The notes under the pieces are model-generated. The model worked only from the letters and a program-made list of their open reading frames with translations, did not search any database and was not told the origin of the DNA. Positions 33,594 to 41,411 of a stretch of 64,000 bases of DNA are shown one piece after another; position 1 is the stretch's first letter; each line of letters begins with the position of its first letter. Made by a program: the position numbers and the translations under genes. Location of the stretch: assembly GCF_019091135.1 (NCBI RefSeq), contig NZ_JAGXJW010000005.1, positions 1 to 64,000 on the forward strand, read 5' to 3'. The stretch is from Cohnella sp. GbtcB17 (GTDB taxonomy: Bacteria > Bacillota > Bacilli > Paenibacillales > Paenibacillaceae).

Positions 33594-35147
33594 ATGCAAA
33601 CGATCGATGAAGCGCTTTATATCCCGATCATTGTCGTCGCCGTGCTGCTTGTGCTGGGCATCGCTTTTTGGGCCCGGTACAAGACGGTGGCGCCGGACAT
33701 GGCCATGATCGTGACCGGTTCGTTTCTCGGCAGCAAAAACGTGTCGGTGGACGAATCGGGCCGCAGAATCAAAATCGTGCGCGGCGGGGGCGCTTTTATT
33801 TTGCCGATTTTCCAGCAAGCTCAATTTTTATCGCTGCTGTCGCACAAGCTCGACGTAAGTACGCCTGAAGTGTATACCGAACAAGGGGTGCCGGTGCTGA
33901 CCGACGCCGTCGCGATCATTAAGATCGGCGGCGCGGTGGAGGACGTGGCGACGGCCGCCGAGCAATTCATGGGCAAGCCGACGGAGGCGCTGCGCAGCGA
34001 AGCCCAGGAAGTGCTCGAAGGCCATCTGCGCGCCATACTCGGCACGATGACGGTCGAAGAGGTGTACCGCAACCGCGAGCGATTCGCGCAGGAGGTTCAG
34101 GGACAAGCGGCGCGCGACCTGAAGAAGATGGGCCTGCAGATCGTCTCGTTCACGATCAAGGACGTCCGCGACAAGCACGGCTATCTCGAAGCGCTCGGCA
34201 AGCCGCGGATCGCGGCCGTCAAGCGGGACGCCGACATCGCCGAGGCCGAAGCGATCCGGGATTCGCGGATTCAGAAGGCGGCCGCGGAGGAGCAGGGCCA
34301 GAAGGCGGAGCTGCTGCGCGACACGAACGTCGCCGAAGCGACGAAGGAAAAGGAGCTGAAGGTCGCTTCGTTTAAAAAGGAATCGGACTTGGCGAAGGCC
34401 GAAGCGGATCAAGCCTATTCGATTCAGGAAGCGCGCTCGAAGCAGAGCGTCGTCGAGGAGCAGATGCAGGTCGAGATCGTACGCAAGGAAAGAGAGATCG
34501 ACCTCGAGGCGAAGGAAATTTTGCGGCGCGAAAAGCAGTACGACGCCGAGGTGAAGAAAAAGGCGGATGCCGACCGCTATGCGGTCGTTCAGGCGGCCGA
34601 AGCCGACAAGGCCAGGCAGATCAACGAAGCGGACGCCCAGAAGTACCGTATCGAGGCCGAGGCCAAGGCAAACGCCGAGCAGAAGCGGTTGAACGGTCTT
34701 GCGGAAGCCGAAGCGGCAAAGGCGAAAGGTACGGCCGAAGCCGAAGTCGTGCGGCTGCGCGGTCTGGCCGAAGCCGAAGCGAAGGAAAAGCTCGCGCAGG
34801 CTTTCGAGAAATTCGGCGAGGCGGCCGTGCTCGACATCATCGTAAAAATGCTGCCTGAGCTCGCCGGCAAGGTGGCGGAGCCGATCTCGGCGATCGACAA
34901 GCTTACCGTCGTCGACACCGGCCATGGCGAAGGAGCGGCGCGTGTGAGCAACTACGTGACGTCGCTGATGGCAACCGCGCCGGAGATGTTGAAGAACGTA
35001 TCCGGCATCGACATCGGCCAGCTCATCCAGCGGCTGACGAAGCCGGGACAGCCTGCGCAGACTGCGTCTGCGCCTGTCGCGGCACCGGCGCCCGCGCCTG
35101 CCGTTTTGTCGCAGCCGATCGACGGTTCGCAAGGCACGAAGGCATAA
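33594..35147 (+). CDS. floT: Flotillin FloT (YuaG)
   Basis: A 517-aa SPFH-domain scaffold of functional membrane microdomains. An N-terminal membrane hairpin or helix (IPIIVVAVLLVLGIAFWA) is followed by the SPFH/PHB domain (about residues 28-200: RRIKIVRGGGAFILPIFQQA, EQGVPVLTDAVAIIKIGG, FAQEVQGQAARDLKKMGLQIVSFTI). Then comes a long Ala/Glu/Lys coiled coil (about 205-400) with EA repeats such as AEAEAKEKLAQAF, and a Pro/Ala-rich tail. ATG at 33594 is chosen because GAGGAG is 8 nt upstream, against 2 nt for ATG at 33588. Partner of YuaF. Confidence 0.95.
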   Translation: MQTIDEALYIPIIVVAVLLVLGIAFWARYKTVAPDMAMIVTGSFLGSKNVSVDESGRRIKIVRGGGAFILPIFQQAQFLSLLSHKLDVSTPEVYTEQGVPVLTDAVAIIKIGGAVEDVATAAEQFMGKPTEALRSEAQEVLEGHLRAILGTMTVEEVYRNRERFAQEVQGQAARDLKKMGLQIVSFTIKDVRDKHGYLEALGKPRIAAVKRDADIAEAEAIRDSRIQKAAAEEQGQKAELLRDTNVAEATKEKELKVASFKKESDLAKAEADQAYSIQEARSKQSVVEEQMQVEIVRKEREIDLEAKEILRREKQYDAEVKKKADADRYAVVQAAEADKARQINEADAQKYRIEAEAKANAEQKRLNGLAEAEAAKAKGTAEAEVVRLRGLAEAEAKEKLAQAFEKFGEAAVLDIIVKMLPELAGKVAEPISAIDKLTVVDTGHGEGAARVSNYVTSLMATAPEMLKNVSGIDIGQLIQRLTKPGQPAQTASAPVAAPAPAPAVLSQPIDGSQGTKA

Positions 35148-35165
35148 TATTGGTTCGTCGCAGCT

Positions 35166-35190
35166 CGTCCGCGTCAGCGGACGGGTTTTC
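35166..35190 (+). terminator. Terminator after floT
   Basis: CGTCCGC-GTCA-GCGGACG is followed by GGTTTTCTTC. Confidence 0.75.
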
Positions 35191-35303
35191 TTCTGAATCA
35201 CGGCTTTAATCGCCGACCTTAAGAGACGATTGACGGGGAGCTAAATGGGAGGGGAAGATGCGGGTGCGCGTAGACGCTGGATACAAGTGCGTCAGAGGAC
35301 TTC

Positions 35304-35479
35304 GGACACAGGCGACGTTATTTTTTTAAAACAGGGCGCATTGCGATTTTTTCGGACTGGAGGGACGTTATTGATCCGGAATAAGCCTAAAAAAAGCCGC
35401 CAATCTCGCAATAGCGGCGCCTGGGTCCGCGAACAGGCTGCGAATAGAGATTGGAACTAAATTAGCGGCTCCTCGGTCC
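35304..35479. repeat. Four-copy, about 50-bp-spaced intergenic repeat (two direct, two inverted)
   Basis: Two forward 19-mers, GGACACAGGCGACGTTATT (35304-35322) and GGACTGGAGGGACGTTATT (35354-35372), are matched by two reverse-complement copies: GGACCCAGGCGCCGCTATT (reading 35428 to 35410) and GGACCGAGGAGCCGCTAAT (reading 35479 to 35461). The consensus is close to GGACNNAGGNGNCGYTATT. Starts are spaced 50, 56 and 51 nt. The gene-free region 35148-35586 holds only this, the floT terminator and the rpsD terminator. Forward and inverted copies could fold into a large stem. I recall similar repeats in other Paenibacillaceae intergenic regions, but cannot verify it here. Confidence 0.7.
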
Positions 35480-35533
35480 GTTCGCGTATCCAAGCTATCC
35501 AAGATGAGGGGCTGCCCATCGAATTCGACTTTA

Positions 35534-35563
35534 ATAAAAAAACGCCCCGGCTGGGCCGGAGCG
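35534..35563 (-). terminator. Terminator of rpsD
   Basis: CGCTCCGGC-CCA-GCCGGGGCG (one wobble pair) is followed by TTTTTTTATT on the minus strand. Confidence 0.85.
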
Positions 35564-35586
35564 CTTGCTTGTCGATGACAGGACGA

Positions 35587-36186
35587 TTAGCGGCTGTAGA
35601 ATTCGACGATTTGTTGTTCTTCGATGTCCTGGGACAGCTCTTCGCGGCTAGGCAGGCGAACGTACTTGCCTTCCATAGCGGCTTGGTTGAAGTCCAGGTA
35701 GCCGGCGATGTGGTGACGGGAATCCGAAGCTTCCTTGATCGCCTTCAGGCCGCGGCTGCGCTCGCGAAGACCGATGATGTCGCCGACTTGTACGGTGTAC
35801 GAAGCGATGTCGACCTTCTTGCCGTTCACGGTCACGTGGCCGTGCGACACGAGTTGGCGCGCGCCTGCGCGGGAGTTGGACCAGCCGAGGCGGTAGACCA
35901 GGTTGTCCAGGCGGCTCTCAAGCAGGAACATGAAGTTTTCGCCCGATTTGCCCTTCAGCTTGGAAGCGCGGTCGAACAGGTTGCGGAATTGCTTTTCGTT
36001 CAGGCCGTACATATGGCGAAGCTTTTGCTTTTCGAGCAATTGCTGGCCGTAGCCGCTGATCTTGCGGCGTTGGTTCGCACCGTGCTGCCCCGGAGGGAAC
36101 GCGCGCTTGAGGTCTTTGCCGGTACCGCTCAGGGAAATGCCGAGGCGGCGGCTCAGTTTGAATTTAGGACCGGTATATCTGGACAT
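35587..36186 (-). CDS. rpsD: 30S ribosomal protein S4
   Basis: A 199-aa primary 16S rRNA-binding protein that nucleates 30S assembly and often represses its own synthesis. [19 protein letters not shown] starts the protein. The zinc-binding cysteines of C+ paralogues are absent. The S4 RNA-binding domain is [35 protein letters not shown], and the C-terminal [11 protein letters not shown] is typical. AAAGGAG precedes the ATG. It is a single-gene unit with a long leader, as in Bacillus. Confidence 0.97.
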   Translation of the reverse strand: MSRYTGPKFKLSRRLGISLSGTGKDLKRAFPPGQHGANQRRKISGYGQQLLEKQKLRHMYGLNEKQFRNLFDRASKLKGKSGENFMFLLESRLDNLVYRLGWSNSRAGARQLVSHGHVTVNGKKVDIASYTVQVGDIIGLRERSRGLKAIKEASDSRHHIAGYLDFNQAAMEGKYVRLPSREELSQDIEEQQIVEFYSR

Positions 36187-36362
36187 GAATGTGTGACTCC
36201 TTTTTCAAAAGGGAATTTTTGAAAATGGGTTGTCGTTGCGCCGAACGCATTCCATAAGAGGAAATGGATCAACCACTTTTCTTCCCGGCAAGAAGTTCAG
36301 CCGCTGCCCGCCGAGGGAACCGTCCGTGAGGGTGACACAAACAATGAGCCCAATGTTCAACT
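36187..36362 (-). promoter_or_regulatory. rpsD 5' leader, probable S4 autoregulatory RNA
   Basis: About 175 nt separate the predicted transcription start from the rpsD ATG. The leader holds a long hairpin closed by TTCCC/GGGAA with a GC-rich interior, and a smaller CATTTCC/GGAATG hairpin nearer the gene. B. subtilis rpsD is known to be repressed by S4 binding its leader; the position and length agree, but I have not matched the specific pseudoknot. Confidence 0.5.
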
Positions 36363-36368
36363 ATAGAT

Positions 36369-36396
36369 ATTATAAGAAAAACGAGGCGAATGTCAA
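36369..36396 (-). promoter_or_regulatory. Strong sigma-A promoter of rpsD
   Basis: Perfect TTGACA and TATAAT are separated by 16 nt on the minus strand. These are the closest-to-consensus boxes seen in the window. Confidence 0.85.
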
Positions 36397-36572
36397 GGTC
36401 TCCGCGCTTACAGCTGGAAAGCTTAAATGGAGCTTGCTTTTTTCGGAATAAACGTAAGATATATAAGTGTCGAGACGCAAGACGCAAGTCCCGATATTTG
36501 CTCGCTTTCTAGTGCAAAAATCACGAGTCCATTGTATAGTTAATAATAGAAGCGCGGCGAGGAGGGTCCGGG

Positions 36573-38552
36573 ATGGTTCAACCAAGGGAAAATTTAGACT
36601 CGGTTCGACATCCTCGTGCGGGAACGGCGCTTAGGCGCGCTGCGGATGACTTGCCGTCGTGGATCGCAGGACAGGATTTAACGGAAGCCGATCTTCCTTA
36701 CATACATTCGCTGCTGGAGATAAGCTTCGCGGACTGGGTGGAGCAGAGCGAGGGCTTTCCGTGGCTGTCGGGATGGCCGATCGAGCTGCTTCATCCCGAT
36801 TATACCGTCGTTGCCGTCGCCGGCGCATCCACAAGCGCCGGGCTGCCCGTCTCTTGGCGACGCGAGAGCGCCGGTCCGACCGCGGCCGGCATGGCGCTTG
36901 AATCGTGCAGGCCCGCCCTTATGCGCGCGGAGGAGCACGAGCATCCGGCGCTTCGAAGCCGGGACACGCTGGCCGTTCCGATTTTCAGCCGTTCGACCGG
37001 CTTCGTATGCGCGGCGATCGCCTGCTCGGCGCCGGCCGGCGCGGCGGGCGCCGGAGAGCTCAAGCTTTTGCAGGCTGCGGCTTTGCATTTCAAGAGCTGC
37101 CTGTACCGGCGCTTCGAACATCTGTTCGTCGAAGGCCAGCTGCATGCGGCTAGCCGGGCGAGCAAGGAAGATCAGCGCAAGGACCGGCTGCTGGAGATTA
37201 TGCGGCGGATGAACGACCACATCGACGTGGAGAACGTGCTGGTCGAAGTGTTCAGCAGTCTCGAGCAGATGTATCCGACCTGCAGGACGAATCTCTTTTT
37301 GTCCCAGGATTACAGCAGCATCAACGAGCGCGTGCAGCCGCTCGCTTTTCACCACCAGGACATGGACCTGTGCTGGAGGGCGTTCATGGACGGGGAGCGG
37401 CGCGAAGACGGCGCGGGCGAGTTTCGCCGGATCGCTTTCCCGCTTGCGGGCAAGCAAGGCGTATACGGCGTGCTGCGGCTCGACCTGGCGGGCGAGCCGT
37501 TCGACGATCTCGACATGCGCTTCGTCTCCACGCTGACGAGCGGGGCGGGTACGGCGTTCGAGAAGGCGCGGATGCACGAGCAGGCGAACGTGCTGATCGG
37601 CGAGCTGCGCCTCATCAACGAGCTGACGCAGCGCCTCAACAGCAGTCTGCGGCTGTCCGACACGATTCAGTTCGCCACGTCCGAGCTGCTGTCGATATTT
37701 AACGCGGACTTCTGCTTCATTTTGCAGCTCGACATGCAGCTGAATCATTTCAATGTTATCTCTTCCAACGTACCCGAGCTGAACAACGACGTTTTTACGA
37801 TCGATTACGGTTTTTGCGGCGTCATGCTGGCGACCAAGGAGCCGATCATCCTGTCGGATTATCACTCGGCGACGCCCGTGAGATCCCGACTGCTCGAATC
37901 GACGCGCTCGCGTTCGCTCATCGCGTCGCCGCTGCTGCTCAACGGCGAAGTGATCGGCGCGATCATGGTGACGCATCGTCAGCCGAACCACTTTTCCTAC
38001 GAAAATTACAAGCTGCTCCAGGTGCTATCCGCGCATATCGGGCTCGCGGTGTCGAATTCGTCGCTGCACGCCGAGGTGCGGCGGATGGTCATCACGGACA
38101 ACCTGACCGGGCTGTATGCGCGTCACTACTTGAATGAGCGGATTCAGCGCAAGCAGGAAAAAGATGCGTCGGGCTCGCTCATCGTCGTCGACATCGACCA
38201 TTTCAAAAAAATCAACGACACGTACGGCCACCAGGTCGGCGACGCCATTCTGATCCAGGTCAGCTCCATTATCCGCAGCGCGATCCGGGAGAGCGACATC
38301 GCGGCGCGCTGGGGCGGCGAGGAGCTCGCGATCTACTTGCCGCAGCTCAGCCTCGACCAGACGCTCAAGGTGGCCGAGCGGATCCGCAGCCGCGTAGAGG
38401 AAGAGACCGCGCCAAAGGTTACGGTGTCGTGCGGCGTGTCCGAGTGGTCGTCGGGCGACGAGCGGATTAGCGTCGAATCGCTGTTCTACCGTGCGGACAT
38501 GGCGCTGTACGAGGCCAAGCACCAGGGCCGCAATTGCGTGACGGTCGGCTGA
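36573..38552 (+). CDS. GAF-domain diguanylate cyclase
   Basis: A 659-aa cytoplasmic signalling protein making c-di-GMP from GTP. The N-terminal 180 residues resemble a degenerate GAF/PAS sensor. Two further GAF-like domains lie at about residues 205-335 and 355-495 (SDTIQFATSELLSIFNADFCFIL ... LIASPLLLNGEVIGAIMV). The GGDEF domain (about 505-659) has ITDNLTGLYARHYLNE, VDIDHFKKINDTYGH and the active-site loop RWGGEELAIYLP (GGEEL, 581-585). An RESD I-site sits just upstream, so product inhibition is likely. GAGGAGGG precedes the ATG. No transmembrane segment; ligand unknown. Confidence 0.92.
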   Translation: MVQPRENLDSVRHPRAGTALRRAADDLPSWIAGQDLTEADLPYIHSLLEISFADWVEQSEGFPWLSGWPIELLHPDYTVVAVAGASTSAGLPVSWRRESAGPTAAGMALESCRPALMRAEEHEHPALRSRDTLAVPIFSRSTGFVCAAIACSAPAGAAGAGELKLLQAAALHFKSCLYRRFEHLFVEGQLHAASRASKEDQRKDRLLEIMRRMNDHIDVENVLVEVFSSLEQMYPTCRTNLFLSQDYSSINERVQPLAFHHQDMDLCWRAFMDGERREDGAGEFRRIAFPLAGKQGVYGVLRLDLAGEPFDDLDMRFVSTLTSGAGTAFEKARMHEQANVLIGELRLINELTQRLNSSLRLSDTIQFATSELLSIFNADFCFILQLDMQLNHFNVISSNVPELNNDVFTIDYGFCGVMLATKEPIILSDYHSATPVRSRLLESTRSRSLIASPLLLNGEVIGAIMVTHRQPNHFSYENYKLLQVLSAHIGLAVSNSSLHAEVRRMVITDNLTGLYARHYLNERIQRKQEKDASGSLIVVDIDHFKKINDTYGHQVGDAILIQVSSIIRSAIRESDIAARWGGEELAIYLPQLSLDQTLKVAERIRSRVEEETAPKVTVSCGVSEWSSGDERISVESLFYRADMALYEAKHQGRNCVTVG

Positions 38553-38569
38553 GCGGGGGCTTAGCCGGG

Positions 38570-38606
38570 GACAAGGGAGGGAGTCCTCCGCTTGTCCTTT
38601 TTTGCG
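38570..38606 (+). terminator. Terminator after the GGDEF gene
   Basis: GGACAAG...CTTGTCC with an inner GGAGG/CCTCC is followed by TTTTTT. Confidence 0.85.
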
Positions 38607-38684
38607 TGCGGGATTTTTCATTGCGCTGTCCCCGGTGGTACAATGTTAGCACGCACAAGAACAGATCAATCGGAGGTCATATCG

Positions 38685-39800
38685 ATGCGCGACGCGCGAA
38701 TTCAACAGTTGGCGGCCAATCTGGCCGGATATTCCGTTAACGTGCAGCCCGGCGAACATGTGCTGATCGAGATGATCGGACCGGAGCGCGAGCTGCTCAA
38801 GGCGCTCGTCGAAGAGGTCGCGAAGCGCGGAGGATACCCGCACGTCGAGATCGAAGACCGCTCCGTCACGCGGGAGCTGCTGCGTCATGCCCGTCCCGAG
38901 ATGGTCGAGACGTGGGCGGCGTACGAGATGGACCGCATGAAGCGCATGCAGGGCTATATCGGCATCCGCTCCGGCGACAACGTGAACGAGTTGTCCGACG
39001 TCCCGAAGGACAAGATGGCGCTTTTCGACAGCGTGCATCGTCATCCGATCCATCTGGAGCAGCGCGTCAAGCATACGAAGTGGGTCGTGCTCCGCTACCC
39101 GAACGCCTCTATGGCGCAGCTGGCCGGCCGTTCCACCGAAGCGTTCGAGGATTTTTACTTCGACGTATGCAACCTGGATTACGCCAAAATGGACAAGGCG
39201 ATGGACCCGCTTCATGCGCTCATGAAGAAGACCGACAAGGTGCGGATTACAGGGCCCGGCACCGAGCTTTCCTTTTCGATTAAGGGCATCGGCGCAAAAA
39301 AATGTTCGGGCGCCCGCAACATTCCGGACGGCGAGGTGTACTCATGTCCGATCCGCGATTCGGTGAACGGCACGATCGCTTACAATACGCCAAGCGTTTA
39401 TAATGGATTCGCTTATGAAAATGTCACATTCACGTTCGAAAACGGAAAAATCGTCAAAGCGACCGCGAACGACGGCGAGCGGATCAACGCCCTGCTCGAC
39501 ACCGACGAGGGCGCGCGTTATATCGGCGAGTTCAGTCTGGGCTTCAATCCGTACATTCTTCACCCGATGAAGGACACACTGTTCGACGAAAAAATCGCGG
39601 GCAGCCTGCACTTCACGCCCGGGCAAGCCTACGAGGATTGCGACAACGGCAACCGCTCGGCGATCCATTGGGATCTCGTCCTCATCCAACGGCCCGAATA
39701 CGGCGGCGGAGAGATTTATTTCGACGATGTCATGATCCGCAAAGACGGACTGTTCCTCCTGCCTGAGCTTGAGGGGTTAAATCCGGACAACCTCAAATGA
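38685..39800 (+). CDS. Aminopeptidase, M29 family (AmpS/thermophilic aminopeptidase)
   Basis: A 371-aa cytoplasmic metallo-aminopeptidase of family M29, removing N-terminal residues from peptides with two metal ions. Family hallmarks are GYSVNVQPGEHVLIE, TELSFSIKGIGAKK, the active-site NIPDGEVYSCPIRDSVNGTI (metal-binding Glu), the LGFNPYI segment, and the C-terminal NRSAIHWDLVLIQRP (metal-binding His and Asp). I start at the ATG at 38685, where CGGAGG is 8 nt upstream; the longer open frame is not family-like. Monocistronic or leading into the HPr-like gene 83 nt downstream. Confidence 0.93.
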   Translation: MRDARIQQLAANLAGYSVNVQPGEHVLIEMIGPERELLKALVEEVAKRGGYPHVEIEDRSVTRELLRHARPEMVETWAAYEMDRMKRMQGYIGIRSGDNVNELSDVPKDKMALFDSVHRHPIHLEQRVKHTKWVVLRYPNASMAQLAGRSTEAFEDFYFDVCNLDYAKMDKAMDPLHALMKKTDKVRITGPGTELSFSIKGIGAKKCSGARNIPDGEVYSCPIRDSVNGTIAYNTPSVYNGFAYENVTFTFENGKIVKATANDGERINALLDTDEGARYIGEFSLGFNPYILHPMKDTLFDEKIAGSLHFTPGQAYEDCDNGNRSAIHWDLVLIQRPEYGGGEIYFDDVMIRKDGLFLLPELEGLNPDNLK

Positions 39801-39812
39801 AGCGTTTACCCC

Positions 39813-39842
39813 TTGCCACCGTTCCGCGATACAGAGTATGAT
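39813..39842 (+). promoter_or_regulatory. Candidate promoter of the HPr-like gene
   Basis: TTGCCA and TATGAT are separated by 18 nt, about 42 nt before the TTG start. Confidence 0.4.
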
Positions 39843-39883
39843 GGGTAATGAAATCGTGAACCCTAATTCTTGGAGGGATTGCC

Positions 39884-40123
39884 TTGACCAACAACGCTGC
39901 AATCGTGGAATTGTCACAAACTGCGAACAAGTTCCGTTCTTCAATCGTTCTTCAAGCCGACAACAAGTACATCGACGTGAAAAGCATCCTGGGCCTGTTT
40001 ACCACGCTCGTGGGCGGACATGCTTATGAGCTGCACGTTCACGGTCCGGACGCGGACGAGGCGAAGAAGGAGCTCGGCGACGTGTTCGCCAAGCACAACC
40101 TGAACGTCACGATCGTAGACTGA
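39884..40123 (+). CDS. HPr-family protein lacking the phosphorylatable His15 (Crh-like)
   Basis: A 79-aa protein aligning with PTS phosphocarrier HPr. The His15 region (SGIHARPATVL in HPr) is QTANKFRSSIVL, with Asn at position 15 and no Arg17. It therefore cannot take phosphate from enzyme I. The regulatory-serine block is kept as KSILGLFTTL (Ser34, equivalent to HPr Ser46), so HPr-kinase phosphorylation is plausible. About 11 residues between the first helix and this block are missing relative to HPr. TTG start with TGGAGGG upstream. It resembles Crh in logic (Gln15, Ser46), which co-activates CcpA. Role inferred, not shown. Confidence 0.75.
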   Translation: MTNNAAIVELSQTANKFRSSIVLQADNKYIDVKSILGLFTTLVGGHAYELHVHGPDADEAKKELGDVFAKHNLNVTIVD

Positions 40124-40166
40124 CGCCTTCGGGCTAGCGGTGCCAGGCAGTGCCCATATCGGCTTC

Positions 40167-40192
40167 CCCCGTCCATTCGGACGGGGTGTTTG
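40167..40192 (+). terminator. Terminator after the HPr-like gene
   Basis: CCCCGTCC-ATTC-GGACGGGG is followed by TGTTTG. Confidence 0.75.
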
Positions 40193-40276
40193 TCTTCAGG
40201 GGACCTAACGAGTTTGCGATAACGCCGATACATATCCGGGCAGCGTGCTGCCCGCACCAGGAGATGCAGACGATCC

Positions 40277-40879
40277 ATGACCGATTCATTGCTAGGGCTC
40301 GTGTTCGAATACGGCTATGTCGGTTTGTTTCTCGCCATGGCGCTAGGCTTGGTCGGCATACCCGTGCCCGACGAAGCGCTGCTGACGGCGGCGGGCTACC
40401 TGCTGGCGCAAGGGCATCTGAAGCTCGGCTACACGATGGTGGCCGCGATCACGGGCAGCGTAGCCGGCATGTCGCTCAGCTACTTGCTCGGCAGATGGCT
40501 AGGGCGCCCGCTGCTGACGAAGTACGGACCGCTGCTGCGGTTGACGCCGGACAAGCTCGCAAGGCACGAGGAACGCTTTGCCAAGTGGGGGCATATCCTC
40601 GTCCTTGCCGGCTACTTCGTGCCTGGCCTTCGGCATATGACCGCCTTGTTCATCGGACTGGGCAAGCATCCGTATCGGCCATTCCTTTTTTACGCATCTC
40701 TTGGCGCGCTCGCTTGGACAAGTACGTTCGAGCTGCTTGGCGTGCTGCTCGGCGAGCACTGGCGGGAGAGCGCCTTGTATGTCCAACGCGAAGCGGTGAT
40801 GGCGTTCGTGCTGCTCGTGGGCATGGGCGGCCTGCTTTTTCTGCTCCGGCGTTACGCGATTCGCAAGAATAACGGCTGA
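40277..40879 (+). CDS. DedA family membrane protein
   Basis: A 200-aa polytopic DedA/VTT-domain protein. GYVGLFLAMALGLVGIPVPDEALLTAAGYLL contains the re-entrant E-x(3)-P-like core. GSVAGMSLSYLLGRWLGRP and HILVLAGYFVPGLRHMTALFIGLGK carry the conserved [FY]xRxxxG-type stretch (here FVPGLRH). At least four transmembrane segments. DedA proteins are proposed undecaprenyl-phosphate or lipid flippases or proton-coupled transporters; the exact substrate is not predictable. The Shine-Dalgarno CAGGAGA is a little far (about 13 nt). Followed by ylaN after a promoter-bearing gap. Confidence 0.88.
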   Translation: MTDSLLGLVFEYGYVGLFLAMALGLVGIPVPDEALLTAAGYLLAQGHLKLGYTMVAAITGSVAGMSLSYLLGRWLGRPLLTKYGPLLRLTPDKLARHEERFAKWGHILVLAGYFVPGLRHMTALFIGLGKHPYRPFLFYASLGALAWTSTFELLGVLLGEHWRESALYVQREAVMAFVLLVGMGGLLFLLRRYAIRKNNG

Positions 40880-40925
40880 TTCGGTTTTTCGCGCGCGCTT
40901 GTCGTCTTCTTTCGCTTTCCCGTCC

Positions 40926-40954
40926 TTGTGCTTGGGCCGCTTTTCGTCTAATAT
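40926..40954 (+). promoter_or_regulatory. Promoter of ylaN
   Basis: TTGTGC and TAATAT are separated by 17 nt, about 84 nt before the ylaN ATG. Confidence 0.5.
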
Positions 40955-41037
40955 GATAGTGAAGCATCATATCGCATACAAGAGGCGGCACTGCCGTTTG
41001 CAATTAAATCGGCACGATAGGCACAGGGGGAGTGGGA

Positions 41038-41337
41038 ATGGCTTCATCGGATGTCATGTTGAATCTGAACGAGAAGGCGCTTCGCCTCCTGCAGGACGAC
41101 GCCGGCAAGATCGAGAAACTGATCGCCATCCAAATGGAGAACCTGGCCACTCGCAAATGCCCGCTTTACGAAGAAGTGCTGGACACGCAGATGTACGGTT
41201 TTTCTCGGGCGGTCGACTTTGCGGTGCGGGCGGGTCTCGTAGAGGAATTGGAAGGCAAGCAATTGATCAGTCAATTGGAGCGCAATCTGGCTCTGCTATA
41301 CGAAGCGCTGGCGCAGAAGGCGGAGCTCGAAGCCTGA
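41038..41337 (+). CDS. ylaN: YlaN family protein
   Basis: A 99-aa helical protein of the YlaN/DUF1507 family: LNEKALRLLQDDAGKIEKLIAIQMENLATRKCPLYEEVLDTQMYG is the family signature, with one conserved Cys. In Bacillus and Staphylococcus it is needed under iron limitation and has been linked to iron homeostasis and Fur. The start is the ATG at 41038, preceded by AGGGGGAG; a GTG 6 nt earlier is too close to it. Neighbourhood with ftsW (two genes away) matches Bacillus gene order. Confidence 0.93.
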   Translation: MASSDVMLNLNEKALRLLQDDAGKIEKLIAIQMENLATRKCPLYEEVLDTQMYGFSRAVDFAVRAGLVEELEGKQLISQLERNLALLYEALAQKAELEA

Positions 41338-41352
41338 AGCCTCTCGCACGAC

Positions 41353-41400
41353 AAAGACCTTCGACAAGCGGCATTTAGCCGCTAGCGAAGGTCTTTTCTT
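41353..41400. terminator. Terminator between ylaN and the CAX antiporter gene
   Basis: AAAGACCTTCG pairs with CGAAGGTCTTT around an inner GCGGC/GCCGC hairpin, then TTCTTCTTTTTT. The A-rich left side may serve the convergent gene weakly. Confidence 0.85.
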
Positions 41401-41411
41401 CTTTTTTGCGT

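Noticed and set aside
35245-35460. A 71-codon open frame between floT and rpsD.
   Set aside because: It is largely made of the repeat units described at 35304-35479, with no domain and atypical composition, so repeat-derived rather than a gene.
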